From Massilia rubra (GTDB taxonomy: Bacteria > Pseudomonadota > Gammaproteobacteria > Burkholderiales > Burkholderiaceae_D), in the NCBI RefSeq assembly GCF_011682065.1, contig NZ_VUYU01000001.1, forward strand, positions 1 to 64,000: a stretch of DNA of 64,000 bases, read 5' to 3'. The notes under the pieces are model-generated. The model worked only from the letters and a program-made list of their open reading frames with translations, had not been told where the DNA came from and did no database searches. Made by a program: the position numbers and the translations under genes. Below are positions 27,401-36,243 of this stretch, one piece after another (positions within the stretch are counted from its first letter, which is position 1; every line of letters begins with the position of its first letter).

Positions 27401-30400
27401 CCGGTGATGCCGGAACGCGAATCGGCCGTGGCCGACGCCCCGTCCGAACCGGAAATCGACGCCATCGACGCCCTGTTCGGCGAGGACGATCCGTTCGATA
27501 TTCCATTGCTGGACAATCCTGAACCGGCGCAGCCGGTGGCGCAAGAAGCGCAGCAGCCATTGCTCGAAGCCGAAGAAGTCATCGAAGCCGAAGAAGTCAT
27601 CGAAGCTGAAGAAGTCATCGAAGCCGAAGAAGTCATCGAAGCCGAAGAAGTCATCGAAGCTGAAGAAGTCATCGAAGCTGAAGAAGTCATCGAAGCCGAA
27701 GAAGTCATCGAAGCCGAAGAATTCATCGAAGCTGAAGAAGTCATCGAAGCTGAAGAAGTCATCGAAGCTGAAGCAGTCATCGAAGCCGAAGAAGTGATCG
27801 AGGCCGAGCCGGTAATCGAAGAGCCAGTGCTGGAAGCCGAGCCAGTGGCCGAAGAGCCGGTCATCGAAGCCGAACCGGTTCTTGAAGCCGAACCAGTCGT
27901 CGAAGAGTCGCTCATCGAAGCCGAACCAGTGCTTGAAGCCGAGCCAGTGGTTGAAGCCGAGCCAGTGGTTGAAGCCGAACCAGTGGTTGAAGCCGAACCA
28001 GTGCTTGAAGCCGAGCCAGTGGTTGAAGAACCGGTTATCGAAGCCGCGCCGGTTCTTGAAGAGCCGATCGCCGCAGCCGCGCCGGAACCTGCGCCGATGC
28101 AGCCGATGACGGCGCACGTGCCGCTGCTCGAAGCCTTGCTGCAGCCGGAGTCCGACACGGCCGCCGTGCCGGTGGCGCCGGAAACGGCCTTCGCCGATGA
28201 CCTTGACGTCGACCTGCTGCCAGTGTTCCTGGAAGAGGGTACCGACCTGCTGCCGGAAATCGGCAACAACCTGCGCAAGTGGCAGCAAAATCCGTCCGAT
28301 ACCAGCCCGGTACAGCAGCTGTTGCGTACCCTGCACACGGTCAAGGGCAGTGCGCGGATGGCCGGTGCGATGCGCCTCGGCCAGCACACCCACGAGATCG
28401 AAACGCAGATCGAGAACATGGTCCACGCCGGAACGTCGACGCCAGCCGCGTTCGACGAACTGATGGCCAACTACGATCACGCGCTTCTGCTGTTCGAACA
28501 ACTGCAGCAGCCTGCCCTCGGCCTCGTGCCGGTGCCGGGCCTGGCCGCGGCAACCGCCGGCAGCGTGGACGATGCCCACGCGGCCCAGACCCGTACGCCG
28601 TTGGTGCGGGTACGCGCCGACATCCTGGACCGCCTGGTCAACCAGGCAGGTGAAGTATCGATCACGCGTTCGAAGCTGGAAAGCCAGGTGTCGACCCTGA
28701 AGGCCTCGCTGAGCGACTTCTCGGACAACCTGGGTCGCTTGCGGCGCCAGTTGCGCGAAGTCGAGATGCAGGCGGAATCGCAGATTTCGTCGCGTATGTC
28801 GATTTCCAGCGAACGCGAATTCGATCCGCTCGAATTCGACCGCTTTACCCGCCTGCAGGAACTGACGCGGATGATGGCCGAATCGGTGAACGACGTTGCG
28901 TCGTTCCACGAAAGCCTGACCCGCACGGTCGACGGCGCCACCGACGACTTGAACGTGCAGTCGCGCCTGACGCGCGACCTGCAGCAGGATCTGATGCGGG
29001 TTCGGATGGTGCAGTTTGCCAGCCTGTCGGAGCGTCTGTTCCGCGTGGCGCGCCAGACCGCAAAAGAAATCGACAAACGGGTCAATCTGGACATCCGGGG
29101 CGGCACGGTCGAAATCGACCGCAGCGTTCTGGAGCAGATGGCTGCGCCGTTCGAGCACTTGCTGCGTAACGCCATCGTGCACGGTATCGAATCGCGTGCC
29201 CGTCGTGGTGCGGCCGGCAAGGCCGAAACGGGCGAGCTGCTGATCCAGGTCAGCCAGCAGGGTAACGAGGTGGTTATCCAGTTCAACGATGACGGCGCGG
29301 GTCTCGACCTGGCCCGCATCCGCACCAAGGCGCGTGAAAACGGGCTGCTGGCGCCGAATGCCATCGTCACCGACGCCGAAGCGGCCGACCTGATTTTCGA
29401 ACCGGGCTTCTCGACCGCCGATGCGCTGACCGAACTGGCCGGCCGTGGCGTGGGTATGGACGTGGTGCGCTCGCAAGCGCAAGCGCTTGGCGGCCGGGTG
29501 GCGATTTCCACCGAAACCGGCAAGGGCGCGCGCTTCACGATTCACCTGCCGCTGACCCTTGCGGTCACCCAGGTCGTGCTGACCACCAGCGGTACCAAGA
29601 CGTTTGCGCTGCCATCGATCCTGGTGGAGCAGGTATTGCAGATGAAGGAAGCGGCAGTCAACGCCGCGCACGCCGAAGGCTTTGTCGAATTCCAGGGCCA
29701 GAAGGTCGCGCTGCATTACCTGCCAACCTTGTTGGGCGATACCGAAGCGCGGCCGATGTCGCAGCGTTCGTGCCCGGTGATGGTGCTCAAAAGCGGCACC
29801 GACCGCCTGGCGGTACAGGTCGACGACGTGCAGGGCAACCGCGAGGTCGTTATCAAGAATATCGGCCCGCAGCTCTCGCGCATGATCGGTATTTCGGGTG
29901 CGACGGTGCTCGGTTCGGGCGATATCGTGTTGATCCTGAACCCGGTGGCCTTGTCCCATCACCTCGACCATCATCCGCAACTGCGTCAGCGCGTGGTGGT
30001 GGAAACGGTGACGGCGGTGCCCGAGACGCGTGCGGCCGACTTTGTGATCATGGTGGTCGATGATTCGCTGACCGTGCGTAAAGTGACCCAGCGCCTGCTG
30101 GAGCGCGAGGGTTATCAGGTGGTGCTGGCCAAGGACGGCGTGGACGCGCTCGAGCATTTGCAAGAGACCGTGCCCGACCTGATGCTGGTCGATATCGAGA
30201 TGCCGCGCATGGATGGTTTCGACTTGACCCGCAATATTCGCGGTAACAGCGGCACCAACGAAATCCCGATCATCATGATCACCTCGCGTACGGCGGACAA
30301 GCACCGCAACTACGCGCTGGACCTGGGGGTGAATGCCTACTTCGGTAAGCCGTTCCAGGAAGACATGCTGCTCGCGGCGATTGCCGGCTTGCTCAATCGC

Positions 30401-30421
30401 GAGATGCCGGTAGCGCATTAA
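24413..30421 (+). CDS. chpA: ChpA/PilL chemosensory hybrid histidine kinase
   Basis: A 2002-residue CheA-type hybrid kinase of the pilus chemosensory system. Three clear histidine phosphotransfer sites are seen at about His674 (FHTLKGSGRM), His884 (AHTLAGTSATVG) and His1308 (LHTVKGSARM). The N-terminal about 640 residues are helical with no clear His motif. An acidic Glu/Val/Ile/Ala repeat linker covers about 1051-1220. The CheA dimerisation/ATPase core follows, with the N-box Asn near 1586 (LLRNAIVHG), DDGAG and RGVGMDVV, then a CheW-like domain (about 1715-1860) and a C-terminal receiver with the phospho-acceptor near Asp1927 (LVDIEMPRMDG). It starts 27 bases after pilJ and ends at a strong terminator. 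Pseudomonas ChpA is larger, with more Hpt domains. Confidence 0.95.
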   Translation: MTTTDNSHVPQFDTGPLSWVMSEIRDALGRSNTALSEAAEHTAEAQASSLKHAKAYLHQAHGALQMVDVDGAGAMTEAAESALDRFKDGLLDCTPERAQVIAHAYQAVIEYLEELLSGAPQQPARLFPYYRALKEMLGADRIHPADLFFADLSAPVSLKRHVATDAEPDYAACRTRFEKALLPFLKSADKASQQQHAQVLLEAIAHVADAQDQPLPRTFWMAMQGFAELVAQGHLASDLYVKQLFGLINLQIRRLSQGQVSLPETMLRDALFFMAAVPNPPPTALALRRAYHLDGMVPADYDTRRYGRIDADALKTAKEALAKAKSHWDRLSVEPLPALEAEFVELLGTMATAGDKLGAPALARLQRQMVHVATATAATKHNSVFSLEMATAMLFIENSLDKIRQLPDDFDAHADIIGARLAAIGAGETPPEAPQWQGELSRRIQHEQTVAVLAAEMKNGLRQVEKVLDDYYSDTSKRATLAQIDPVLHQLQGAVAILDQEDAMRAALHVKDAVRTLAAAEGNPELETASLQNIAQNIGALGFFVDMLAKNVDEARERFTFDSVEGMLRAVPFEKPAHGESQFDQEPVLEIEPVPMIDTPAPAAPAEPEAQVKAPVVVVAAPAPPGDDEIEAELLEIFISEAQEVLAFVGSTLPAAQSMPNNLETLTMLRRSFHTLKGSGRMVGLNNFAEGAAAVEKVMNLWLSEERAADANLLALLTRATTDMTAWVEQLAATGSSQRTSDALVAAAERVQHGETFAMDATPAEAPAAPVVEEIVAAAPVDEHHDDHFAIDDSFEPMILDDIIALPAAGSAAPGNVIEFPVPGTIAAADDNTKRIGELEIPLPLYNIYLAETDELVRLLSQDFAEWRHEPQRQVTPAAEKAAHTLAGTSATVGFHALREIAYEVEMVLKSPAPVFDEAQRDLLDETIDRVRHMLQRFALGELAPAEPDLVARLHVLREQLAAQEAAAVFAGADEDLARRLDGLFAETLDELVASPPVMPERESAVADAPSEPEIDAIDALFGEDDPFDIPLLDNPEPAQPVAQEAQQPLLEAEEVIEAEEVIEAEEVIEAEEVIEAEEVIEAEEVIEAEEVIEAEEVIEAEEFIEAEEVIEAEEVIEAEAVIEAEEVIEAEPVIEEPVLEAEPVAEEPVIEAEPVLEAEPVVEESLIEAEPVLEAEPVVEAEPVVEAEPVVEAEPVLEAEPVVEEPVIEAAPVLEEPIAAAAPEPAPMQPMTAHVPLLEALLQPESDTAAVPVAPETAFADDLDVDLLPVFLEEGTDLLPEIGNNLRKWQQNPSDTSPVQQLLRTLHTVKGSARMAGAMRLGQHTHEIETQIENMVHAGTSTPAAFDELMANYDHALLLFEQLQQPALGLVPVPGLAAATAGSVDDAHAAQTRTPLVRVRADILDRLVNQAGEVSITRSKLESQVSTLKASLSDFSDNLGRLRRQLREVEMQAESQISSRMSISSEREFDPLEFDRFTRLQELTRMMAESVNDVASFHESLTRTVDGATDDLNVQSRLTRDLQQDLMRVRMVQFASLSERLFRVARQTAKEIDKRVNLDIRGGTVEIDRSVLEQMAAPFEHLLRNAIVHGIESRARRGAAGKAETGELLIQVSQQGNEVVIQFNDDGAGLDLARIRTKARENGLLAPNAIVTDAEAADLIFEPGFSTADALTELAGRGVGMDVVRSQAQALGGRVAISTETGKGARFTIHLPLTLAVTQVVLTTSGTKTFALPSILVEQVLQMKEAAVNAAHAEGFVEFQGQKVALHYLPTLLGDTEARPMSQRSCPVMVLKSGTDRLAVQVDDVQGNREVVIKNIGPQLSRMIGISGATVLGSGDIVLILNPVALSHHLDHHPQLRQRVVVETVTAVPETRAADFVIMVVDDSLTVRKVTQRLLEREGYQVVLAKDGVDALEHLQETVPDLMLVDIEMPRMDGFDLTRNIRGNSGTNEIPIIMITSRTADKHRNYALDLGVNAYFGKPFQEDMLLAAIAGLLNREMPVAH
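27566..27810. repeat. 18-bp tandem repeats inside chpA
   Basis: About 13-14 copies of the 18-base unit gaagcygaagaagtcatc encode Glu-Ala-Glu-Glu-Val-Ile repeats. From about 27800 to 28070 they pass into looser EAEPV units. Copies differ mainly at one silent position (gcc/gct), suggesting recent slippage or unequal exchange. The frame is kept. Confidence 0.95.
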
Positions 30422-30439
30422 GCGCCAGGTGGCACAAAC

Positions 30440-30485
30440 AAAAACGCCTTACACCGGTTAAATGGTGCAAGGCGTTTTTTATTTT
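30440..30485 (+). terminator. Rho-independent terminator after chpA
   Basis: The stem aaaacgccttacacc / ggtgcaaggcgtttt has one mismatch, a seven-base loop and a following T-run (gcgttttttatttt). It begins 19 bases after the chpA stop and would end the pilG-chpA operon. Confidence 0.9.
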
Positions 30486-30499
30486 CGCTACCGTTCAAA

Positions 30500-30579
30500 C
30501 CGTCGTTCCCGCGCAGGCGGGAATCCATAGCACCTTTGATCAGCGGTGCTATGGATTCCCGCCTGCGCGGGAACGACGG
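30500..30579. repeat. 35-bp perfect inverted repeat between chpA and the photolyase gene
   Basis: Arms 30500-30534 and 30545-30579 are exact reverse complements around a 10-base spacer. The core gttcccgcgcaggcgggaat is itself palindromic, and matches the dispersed CGTCATTCCCGCG...CGGGAATCC type of repeat widespread in proteobacterial genomes (recalled, not searched). It lies between two convergent genes. Confidence 0.85.
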
Positions 30580-30628
30580 GCTAGCGGGCAAACGACTGTG
30601 TGCGGGGGCGGAGCCAATGAAGTTGTTG

Positions 30629-32077
30629 TCAGCCCGCCTTCACCACCGCATACCGCTCCAACGTCTTCGCCCGCGCCTCGTCATGCCTGACCAGCGGCGC
30701 CGGGTAATCCTTCCCCAGCACGATCTTCTTCTGCGCCAGCACCATCGGCGGCACCGTCCACGGCGCGTGGATCTCCTTGTCCGACAAGCCATCGAGCTGC
30801 GGCAGGTAGCGTCGGATGAACTTCCCCCTGGCGTCGAACTTCTCCGACTGCGTGACCGGATTGAAAATCCTGAAATACGGCTGCGCGTCGCATCCCGACG
30901 ACGATGCCCACTGCCACCCGCCATTGTTGGACGACAGGTCGTAATCGTTCAGGTGCAGCGCAAAGTAGGCCTCCCCGCGACGCCAGTCGATCCCCAGATC
31001 CTTGATCAAAAAGCAGGCCGTGACCATGCGCAGCCGGTTGTGCATGTAGCCGGTCTGGTTCAACTGCGCCATGGCCGCATCGACCAGCGGATAGCCGGTA
31101 CGCCCTTCGTACCAGGCGGCGAACATCGCGTCGGCCTCGGGCCCGGTCTCGAACGCAATCGCGTCATAGGCGGGCTTGAACGCACGCTCGACGACATGCG
31201 GATGGTTATACAGAATCATGGCGTAGAAATCGCGCCAGATCAGCTCCGACAGCCACACCGGCGCGCCTTCGCCGCCGGCCCCGCGCGCAATGAGCTGCGT
31301 CACCGTGCGCACCAGGTGGCGCAGCGACAAGGTGCCGAAGCGCAGATGCACCGACAGGTACGACGGCCCCTTGACCGAAGGGTAATTGCGCGCCTCGCCA
31401 TAATCGGCAATGCGGCCGATGAAGTCCTCGAACAACTGCGCCGCGCCGCTCATGCCGGTTGGGATCGACAAGGCCGACAGATTGGTCGGCTCGAAGCCGA
31501 TCTCGCGCAAGGTCGGCAGGCGCTCGTCGCCGGCGGGAGGCGCAAAGCGCGCCGCGTGCGGCTCCACCGCATACGCCACCACGCAATCCGGTTCGGCCGC
31601 CATGCGTTTGAGCCAGGCGTTTTTATACGGCGTGAAGACCGAGAAGTTCTGGCCTGCCAGCGTGAGCACCTCGCTCTTTTCGAAGATGACCTGGTCCTTG
31701 TGGCTCACAAGGCGCCGGCCGTCGGCCTCCAGGCGCGCGGCCACTTGCGCATCGCGCGCGATCGCCTGCGGCTCGTAGTCGCCGTTGACGAACACCGCGT
31801 CCACCCCGAGTTGCGCGGCGAGTGTTGGAATTACCTCCACTGGATCGGCATGGCGCACGATCAGGCAACCGCCCATCTGACGCAATTCCGCATCGAGTTC
31901 GGCCAGGCTGGCGTGAATGAATTCGACGCGGCGGTCCGCACGCGGTAAACTGTCGAGGATTGTGTTATCGTAAATGAACGCGCAATAGACGCTATTCGAC
32001 GACGTTAATGCATGATGCAGCGCCGCGTGATCGAAGGCGCGCAAGTCGCGGCGAAACCAGACGAGCGATTTACTCAT
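30629..32077 (-). CDS. phr: Deoxyribodipyrimidine (CPD) photolyase
   Basis: Repairs cyclobutane pyrimidine dimers with blue light. It has 482 residues from the ATG at 32077, the normal class I length. The N-terminal antenna domain starts LVWFRRDLRAFDHAAL. The FAD domain shows WLSELIWRDFYAMIL, GRTGYPLVDAAMAQLNQTGYMHNRLRM and WQWASSSGCDAQPYFRIFNP, including Trp residues of the electron-transfer chain and the Asn/Asp/Gly positions typical of CPD photolyases. It is convergent with chpA and divergent from yqgE. Confidence 0.97.
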   Translation of the reverse strand: MSKSLVWFRRDLRAFDHAALHHALTSSNSVYCAFIYDNTILDSLPRADRRVEFIHASLAELDAELRQMGGCLIVRHADPVEVIPTLAAQLGVDAVFVNGDYEPQAIARDAQVAARLEADGRRLVSHKDQVIFEKSEVLTLAGQNFSVFTPYKNAWLKRMAAEPDCVVAYAVEPHAARFAPPAGDERLPTLREIGFEPTNLSALSIPTGMSGAAQLFEDFIGRIADYGEARNYPSVKGPSYLSVHLRFGTLSLRHLVRTVTQLIARGAGGEGAPVWLSELIWRDFYAMILYNHPHVVERAFKPAYDAIAFETGPEADAMFAAWYEGRTGYPLVDAAMAQLNQTGYMHNRLRMVTACFLIKDLGIDWRRGEAYFALHLNDYDLSSNNGGWQWASSSGCDAQPYFRIFNPVTQSEKFDARGKFIRRYLPQLDGLSDKEIHAPWTVPPMVLAQKKIVLGKDYPAPLVRHDEARAKTLERYAVVKAG

Positions 32078-32270
32078 AATATTGATGGTGTTTGGTATCA
32101 AGAAAGGTGGGGGAATTATCGGCTACCATCGAAGTTAGCCGCGCGCGTGATGGCGCTTCCCGTGGTGGCGGCCGCAATTCAGTGTAAACTATCGAAAAAT
32201 CCATCGTTTGCAAGCCCGGATACTAGCAGTAAAGCAGAACACCAGAGAGCGAGCAGAGAGAGTGACGAAT

Positions 32271-32927
32271 ATGAAGAAAAGCAAAATCGGCAAAACTCTG
32301 CCCGTGCCCGGCATGTCGCAGGACGACGAACTGCGTCCCGACGAAGGTCACGTCATGACATCGACCTTGAATTTAGCAAATCATTTCCTGATAGCGATGC
32401 CATCGATGCAGGACCCGATTTTCGGCGGCACCGTGGTCTATATCTGCGAGCATAACGACAAAGGCGTGCTCGGTGTGGTCATCAACAAGCCGACCGACAT
32501 GACCATGGAAGTGCTGTTCGAACGGATCGACCTCAAACTTGCCGACGGCTTGCGCACCACCGTCGTCAATGAACCGATCATGTTCGGCGGCCCGGTCCAG
32601 GACGACCGCGGCTTCGTGCTGCACACACCCGGCGCGCGCTATTCGTCGTCGCTCACCGTGACCGAGGACGTGGCCTTCACCACCTCGATCGACGTGCTCG
32701 AAGCGGTGGCCAACGGCGACGGCCCGCAACGGCTGCTGGTGTCGATCGGCTACGCCGGCTGGAGCCCCGGCCAGCTGGAAGATGAAATCGGCCGCAATGG
32801 CTGGCTGACGGTGGGCGCCGACGCGCGCGTGCTGTTCGACCTGCCGATCGAAGAGCGCTACAACGCCGCCATCAAACTGCTTGGCATCGACCCGATGATG
32901 CTCGCCTCCGAGGCCGGCCATGCTTGA
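32271..32927 (+). CDS. YqgE/AlgH family protein (UPF0301)
   Basis: About 218 residues of a conserved family (DUF179) of unknown biochemical role. Signatures are NHFLIAMPSMQDPIFGGTVVYICEHN, GVVINKPTDMTMEVLF, PIMFGGPVQDDRGFVLHTP and LLVSIGYAGWSPGQLEDEIGRNGWL. The ATG at 32271 follows a GAGAGAGTG ribosome site and gives a 28-residue leader before the family core. A shorter start at 32355 is possible. It opens the yqgE-yqgF-pyrR-pyrB-pyrC' operon. Confidence 0.92.
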   Translation: MKKSKIGKTLPVPGMSQDDELRPDEGHVMTSTLNLANHFLIAMPSMQDPIFGGTVVYICEHNDKGVLGVVINKPTDMTMEVLFERIDLKLADGLRTTVVNEPIMFGGPVQDDRGFVLHTPGARYSSSLTVTEDVAFTTSIDVLEAVANGDGPQRLLVSIGYAGWSPGQLEDEIGRNGWLTVGADARVLFDLPIEERYNAAIKLLGIDPMMLASEAGHA

Positions 32928-32950
32928 CCACTCCTGCGGGAACCGCGCGC

Positions 32951-33358
32951 GTGGCTGAAGCGGTGATTGAACTCGTACTCGGCTTCGATTTCGGCATCAA
33001 GCGTATTGGCATCGCCATGGGGAACACCCTGACCGGTCAGGCGCAGCCGCTCGCGGTGGTCAACGCCATCGACAACGCGGCCCGCTTCAAGCAGATCGGC
33101 GAGTTGATCGCCGCCTGGGCGCCGGCTCGCCTGGTGGTGGGTGAACCGCGCCACCCGGACGGCGCCGAACACGAGATGACCCTGCGCTGCCGCCGCTTCG
33201 CCAACCAGCTGCACGGGCGCTTCAACCTGCCGGTCACGCTGGTCGACGAACGCTATTCGTCGGCCGTGATCAACGCCAGGCGCGGCCAGATCATCGACGA
33301 CCAAGCCGCCTCCATCATTTTGCAACAATACTTTGACGACCATGCCAACAACAACTAA
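32951..33358 (+). CDS. Putative pre-16S rRNA nuclease (YqgF/RuvX)
   Basis: A 135-residue RNase H-like nuclease implicated in 16S rRNA 5'-end maturation, also annotated as a Holliday-junction resolvase. The fold starts LGFDFGIKRIGIAMGN with the first catalytic Asp. RLVVGEPRHPDG and LVDERYSSAVINA carry further active-site residues, and DDQAASIILQQYFD closes the domain. The GTG at 32951 gives the usual short N-terminus; a TTG at 32924 overlapping the yqgE stop is an alternative through coupling. The 3' end overlaps pyrR. Confidence 0.93.
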   Translation: MAEAVIELVLGFDFGIKRIGIAMGNTLTGQAQPLAVVNAIDNAARFKQIGELIAAWAPARLVVGEPRHPDGAEHEMTLRCRRFANQLHGRFNLPVTLVDERYSSAVINARRGQIIDDQAASIILQQYFDDHANNN

Positions 33359-33878
33359 TCAGCTCGACGCAATCAAGCAGTTCGACGCCGAGGCGCTGTA
33401 CCAGACGCTGCTCGGCCAGGTGCGTGACGGCTTGCACGGAGTGCAGGACGCGGCCATCATCGGAATCCATTCGGGCGGCGCCTGGCTGGCCGAACGCCTC
33501 GCGGCGGACCTGGGCCTGAACGCCCGCCTGGGCTTCATCGACGTCTCGTTCTACCGCGACGACTTTGCCAAAAAAGGCCTGCATCCGGACGTCAAGCCGA
33601 CCCACATTTTGTTCAACGTCGATCGCGCCAACATCGTGCTGGTGGACGATGTGCTCTACACCGGGCGCACCACGCGCGCCGCGATCAACGTGCTGTTCGA
33701 TTATGGTCGCCCGGCGCGCATCATGCTGGCGGCGCTGGCCGACCGCGGCGGGCGCGAGCTGCCGGTGGCGGCCGATTTCGTCGCCACCAGTGTCGCGCTG
33801 GAAGCCAATCAGTCGCTTGCGCTGGCGCGTGCCGGCGACGGGCAATTTTCGCTCACCATAGAAGAAGACCATGCTTAA
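33342..33878 (+). CDS. pyrR: PyrR family bifunctional regulator/uracil phosphoribosyltransferase
   Basis: A 178-residue type I phosphoribosyltransferase. The PRPP loop is [16 protein letters not shown] near residue 100, with the hood/N-terminal [15 protein letters not shown] and DVSFYRDDF. In Gram-positives PyrR attenuates pyr mRNA; in betaproteobacteria a regulatory role is unproven and it may only salvage uracil. The ATG at 33342 lies inside yqgF, leaving no room for a leader attenuator directly upstream. pyrB overlaps its end by 8 bases. Confidence 0.95.
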   Translation: MPTTTNQLDAIKQFDAEALYQTLLGQVRDGLHGVQDAAIIGIHSGGAWLAERLAADLGLNARLGFIDVSFYRDDFAKKGLHPDVKPTHILFNVDRANIVLVDDVLYTGRTTRAAINVLFDYGRPARIMLAALADRGGRELPVAADFVATSVALEANQSLALARAGDGQFSLTIEEDHA

Positions 33879-34836
33879 TCCGCAACTGAATAAAAATGGC
33901 GAACTGCAGCACCTGTTAAGCATCGAAGGGCTGCCAAAATCGATCGTCAATCATATCCTCGACACGGCGTCGAGCTTTGTCGGCATCTCCGACCGTGAAG
34001 TCAAGAAGGTGCCGCTCATGCGCGGCAAGAGCGTGTTCAACCTGTTCTTCGAGAACTCCACGCGTACCCGCACCACCTTCGAGATCGCCTCCAAGCGCCT
34101 CTCGGCCGACGTCATCAACCTCAATATCCAGGCATCGTCCGCCAGCAAGGGCGAGTCGCTGCTCGACACCATCGACAACCTGTCGGCCATGCATGCCGAT
34201 ATGTTCGTGGTGCGCCACGCGCAGTCGGGCGCGCCCTACCTGATCGCCAAGCACCTGATCGACACGAAGCAGTCGCACGTCCACGTGGTCAACGCGGGCG
34301 ACGGCCGCCACGCGCACCCGACCCAGGGCCTGCTCGACATGTACACGATCCGCCACTACAAAAAAGACTTCACCAACCTGCGCGTGGCCATCGTGGGCGA
34401 CATCTTGCACAGCCGCGTGGCGCGCTCCGACATCCATGCCCTGACCACCCTGGGCGTGCCGGAAGTGCGCGCCATCGGCCCGCACACCTTGCTGCCGGGC
34501 GGGCTGGAACAGATGGGCGTTCGCGTGTTTACCAACATGGACGAGGGCCTGAAGGACGTCGACGTGATCATCATGCTGCGCCTGCAGAACGAGCGCATGA
34601 GCGGCGCCTTGCTGCCATCGGCGCAGGAGTATTTCAAGAGCTATGGCCTCACGCCCGAGCGCCTGGCGCTGGCCAAGCCCGATGCGATCGTCATGCATCC
34701 GGGGCCGATGAACCGGGGCGTGGAAATCGATTCAGCCGTGGCCGATGGCGCGCAGGCGGTGATTTTGCCGCAGGTGACGTTCGGGATCGCGGTACGGATG
34801 GCGGTAATGAGTATTCTGGCAGGAGCGCAAGGGTGA
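33871..34836 (+). CDS. pyrB: Aspartate carbamoyltransferase catalytic subunit
   Basis: Condenses carbamoyl phosphate with aspartate in pyrimidine synthesis. It has 321 residues. The carbamoyl-phosphate site [12 protein letters not shown] is near residue 57, with [28 protein letters not shown] and [12 protein letters not shown]. No pyrI follows; instead the next gene, overlapping by 4 bases, encodes a degenerate dihydroorotase-like protein, the arrangement of class A ATCases such as that of Pseudomonas. Confidence 0.98.
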   Translation: MLNPQLNKNGELQHLLSIEGLPKSIVNHILDTASSFVGISDREVKKVPLMRGKSVFNLFFENSTRTRTTFEIASKRLSADVINLNIQASSASKGESLLDTIDNLSAMHADMFVVRHAQSGAPYLIAKHLIDTKQSHVHVVNAGDGRHAHPTQGLLDMYTIRHYKKDFTNLRVAIVGDILHSRVARSDIHALTTLGVPEVRAIGPHTLLPGGLEQMGVRVFTNMDEGLKDVDVIIMLRLQNERMSGALLPSAQEYFKSYGLTPERLALAKPDAIVMHPGPMNRGVEIDSAVADGAQAVILPQVTFGIAVRMAVMSILAGAQG

Positions 34837-36149
34837 ACGTGAACAACCATCTTCATATCAAGAACGGGCGCCTGATCGACCCGGCCAACGGCATCGACGC
34901 AGTCACCGATTTGTTTATCATCGACGGCAAGGTCGCCTCGACCGGCACGGCGCCGGCCGGCTTCAATGCCGGCAACAGCATCGACGCCACCGGTCTCGTG
35001 GTCGCTCCCGGCCTGGTCGACCTGTCGGCGCGCCTGCGCGAGCCGGGCTACGAATACAAGGCCACCCTCAAGTCCGAGATGCAGGCGGCGATGCAGGGCG
35101 GCGTGACCAGCCTCATTTGTCCGCCCGATACCGACCCGGTGCTGGACGAACCGGGCCTGGTCGAAATGCTCAAGCACCGCGCCAGCAAACTGCGGCAGGC
35201 CAATGTGCACCCGCTGGGCGCGCTGACCATGGGCCTGAAGGGCAAGGCCCTGACCGAGATGATGGAGCTGACCGAAGCGGGCTGCATCGGCTTTTCGCAG
35301 GCCGAGGAAGTCATCGAAGACACCACCGTGCTGCTGCGCGCCATGCAGTACGCGAAAACCTTCGGCTTTACCGTGTGGGTGCGCCCGCAGGATGCGCACA
35401 TCGGGCGCGGCGGCATCGCCCACAGCGGGCCGCTGGCCTCGCGCCTGGGCCTGGCCGGCGTGCCGGTGATGTCCGAAACCATTGCGCTGCACACCGTATT
35501 CGAACTGGTGCGCGCCACCGGCGCGCGCGTGCACCTGTGCCGCATGTCGTCGGCCGCCGGCCTGGAGCTGGTCAAGGCGGCCAAGAAGGAAGGCTTGCCG
35601 ATCACTTGCGACGTGGCGGTGCATCATGTGCACATGACCGACGCCGACATCGGCTTTTTCGATTCCAACGCGCGCGTCACGCCACCGTTTCGCAGCCAGC
35701 GCGACCGCGATGCGATCCGCGCCGCCCTGTACGACGGCACCATCGACGCCATCTGCTCGGACCACACTCCGGTCGACGACGACGAAAAGCTGCTGCCGTT
35801 CGGCGAAGCCTCGCCCGGCGCCACCGGGCTCGAACTGCTGCTGTCGCTGGCGATCAAGTGGGCCGACGATTACGCCGGCCTGCAGCACGGCGCCGCAGCC
35901 TCAAGCACGCCGCTCTCGCGCGCCATCGCCAAGATCACGACCGACGCGGCGCGCATCGCCGGCCTGGACGTAGGACAGCTGGCGCCGGGCGCTCCCGCCG
36001 ATGTGGTGGTGTTCGATCCGGCCGCGCGCTGGACGGTCGAGGCCTCGGCCCTGGCCAGCCAGGGCAAGCACACGCCTTTCCTGGGCTATGAACTGGCCGG
36101 GCAGGTCAGGGCGACCATCGTCGGTGGACGCATCGCGTTCCAGCGCTAG
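34833..36149 (+). CDS. Non-catalytic dihydroorotase-like subunit (PyrC'/PyrX)
   Basis: A 438-residue amidohydrolase-fold protein. The first metal-binding motif of active dihydroorotases, DxHxHxREPG, reads [10 protein letters not shown] here, so both His are gone. The later HHVHMTD and [11 protein letters not shown] segments remain. Proteins of this type next to pyrB in Pseudomonas are inactive and form the dodecameric scaffold needed for ATCase activity; the same role is inferred here. An active pyrC must therefore lie elsewhere. GTG start, coupled to pyrB (GTGA). Confidence 0.9.
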   Translation: MNVNNHLHIKNGRLIDPANGIDAVTDLFIIDGKVASTGTAPAGFNAGNSIDATGLVVAPGLVDLSARLREPGYEYKATLKSEMQAAMQGGVTSLICPPDTDPVLDEPGLVEMLKHRASKLRQANVHPLGALTMGLKGKALTEMMELTEAGCIGFSQAEEVIEDTTVLLRAMQYAKTFGFTVWVRPQDAHIGRGGIAHSGPLASRLGLAGVPVMSETIALHTVFELVRATGARVHLCRMSSAAGLELVKAAKKEGLPITCDVAVHHVHMTDADIGFFDSNARVTPPFRSQRDRDAIRAALYDGTIDAICSDHTPVDDDEKLLPFGEASPGATGLELLLSLAIKWADDYAGLQHGAAASSTPLSRAIAKITTDAARIAGLDVGQLAPGAPADVVVFDPAARWTVEASALASQGKHTPFLGYELAGQVRATIVGGRIAFQR

Positions 36150-36243
36150 TGCCGATTCAGCACTTGCAGTGGCATGCGGCGCGCGACGCCGCATGCACAT
36201 CGGGTAGTTCGCGCTCCCGGCTTTCCCATTCCTTTGGAGTCGT

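Noticed and set aside
27566-27810. Possible CRISPR-like repeat array
   Set aside because: Units are contiguous 18-mers without spacers and encode an in-frame peptide repeat.
26990-30418. Long minus-strand open frame opposite the chpA kinase half
   Set aside because: The Phe/Asp repeat (GFDDFF) is just the reverse reading of the EAEEVI repeat; no family features.
33270-33345. PyrR-binding attenuator before pyrR
   Set aside because: The pyrR start lies within the yqgF coding sequence and no terminator/antiterminator hairpin pair is visible.
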